Shown piece after piece: positions 12,816 to 12,975 of a stretch of 12,975 nt of DNA. This DNA is from Pseudomonadota bacterium (GTDB taxonomy: Bacteria; Pseudomonadota; Alphaproteobacteria; Rhizobiales; Hyphomicrobiaceae). Below the pieces are notes generated by a model. The model did not search any database. It was not told where the DNA came from and was given only the letters and a program-made list of their open reading frames with translations. A program made the translations under genes and the position numbers. Numbering within the stretch: position 1 is the first letter of the stretch; each line of letters begins with the position of its first letter. The stretch is from positions 1 through 12,975 of the forward strand of contig JAEYPL010000248.1 of assembly GCA_023410905.1 (NCBI GenBank). The letters are read 5' to 3'.

Positions 12816-12833
12816 TTGTACGAACACGTACAA
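12816..12833. promoter_or_regulatory. 18-bp perfect palindrome, probable operator of a divergent gene pair
   Basis: TTGTACG (12816-12822), centre AACA, CGTACAA (12827-12833). The site lies almost exactly midway between the starts of the hydrolase (12718) and the plus-strand gene at 12931. A -10-like TACAAT (12829-12834) overlaps its right arm on the plus strand. Size and symmetry resemble sites of dimeric TetR-type repressors. Confidence 0.5.
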
Positions 12834-12930
12834 TTCCAGTCCTGAACCAGCCAACTATGGTTGTCGAAGCAGCCCGAATCATAGCAACTGGCTAAAGAAT
12901 CATCATGCGAACCACGAGGGAAGGTACGCG

Positions 12931-12975
12931 ATGAACGATATGACTCCGGCCGGCGGGAAGGTCCCTCTCGACATC
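12931..12975 (+). CDS. Start of an unidentified gene, cut by the window edge
   Basis: An ATG at 12931 is preceded by a strong ribosome site, GAGGGAAGG at 12916-12923 (7 bases away). The frame stays open for the 15 visible codons, MNDMTPAGGKVPLDI. That is too little to name a family. It is divergent from the alpha/beta hydrolase gene with 212 bp between them, and could encode either a regulator of the shared region or a functionally linked enzyme. Confidence 0.6.
   Translation, partial: MNDMTPAGGKVPLDI

Noticed and set aside
12846..12893. Imperfect inverted repeat AGCCA-CTATG / CATAG-TGGCT
   Set aside because: The arms are broken by unpaired bases and sit beside a far better palindrome; too weak to call.
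1..12975. CRISPR, IS elements, attachment sites, tRNA and rRNA genes
   Set aside because: No regularly spaced repeats, terminal inverted repeats with target duplications, transposase motifs, or tRNA/rRNA signatures were seen on either strand.

Overview
The window is GC-rich DNA with short intergenic gaps and no sign of phage, insertion sequences, CRISPR arrays, rRNA or tRNA. The gene set points to an alphaproteobacterium, most likely of the order Hyphomicrobiales. The indicators are a DUF2865 secreted protein, an alphaproteobacterial-type YebC starting MAGHSQFKN, an HslV of the alphaproteobacterial type, and a GtrA/glycosyltransferase pair. This placement is inferred from protein families and was not computed.

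Layout. 1-622 (minus): 5' part of a GNAT acetyltransferase that runs off the window. 849-1925 (minus): an exported, proline-rich, ten-cysteine DUF2865 protein, with an intrinsic terminator overlapping its stop codon. 2121-5057 (plus): a probable three-gene unit of a MhpD-like 2-keto-4-pentenoate hydratase, an acetolactate-synthase-like thiamine-diphosphate enzyme and a 110-residue two-helix membrane protein. 5064-5813 (minus): yebC, convergent with that unit. After a 437-bp gap, 6251-7722 (plus): a polyprenyl-phosphate glycosyltransferase of the GtrB/DPM1 type overlapping a GtrA flippase. 7723-8045: a mostly non-coding stretch that may hold the remnant of a third gene. 8046-8678 (plus): a divergent stand-alone GTP cyclohydrolase II, closed by a strong terminator. 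8755-9297 (minus): hslV, preceded by a heat-shock-like promoter and not followed by hslU. 9402-10671 (minus): a DUF1579-like protein and a class I SAM methyltransferase. 10855-11910 (plus): a patatin-like phospholipase behind a good sigma70-type promoter with an overlapping palindrome. 11918-12718 (minus): an alpha/beta hydrolase. 12931 onward (plus): the first 15 codons of a further gene, with an operator-like palindrome midway between it and the hydrolase.

How the genes may work together. Three modules suggest joint function: the hydratase/ThDP enzyme/membrane protein unit (catabolism of a 2-oxo or meta-cleavage-type acid, substrate unknown), the GtrA/GtrB pair (lipid-linked sugar made and flipped for envelope decoration), and the methyltransferase/DUF1579 pair divergent from the patatin. 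The rest look like independent housekeeping or accessory genes. I found no clear, complete undescribed system. The best leads are the divergent GTP cyclohydrolase, the metabolic trio, the odd stretch after gtrA, and the two operator-like palindromes.
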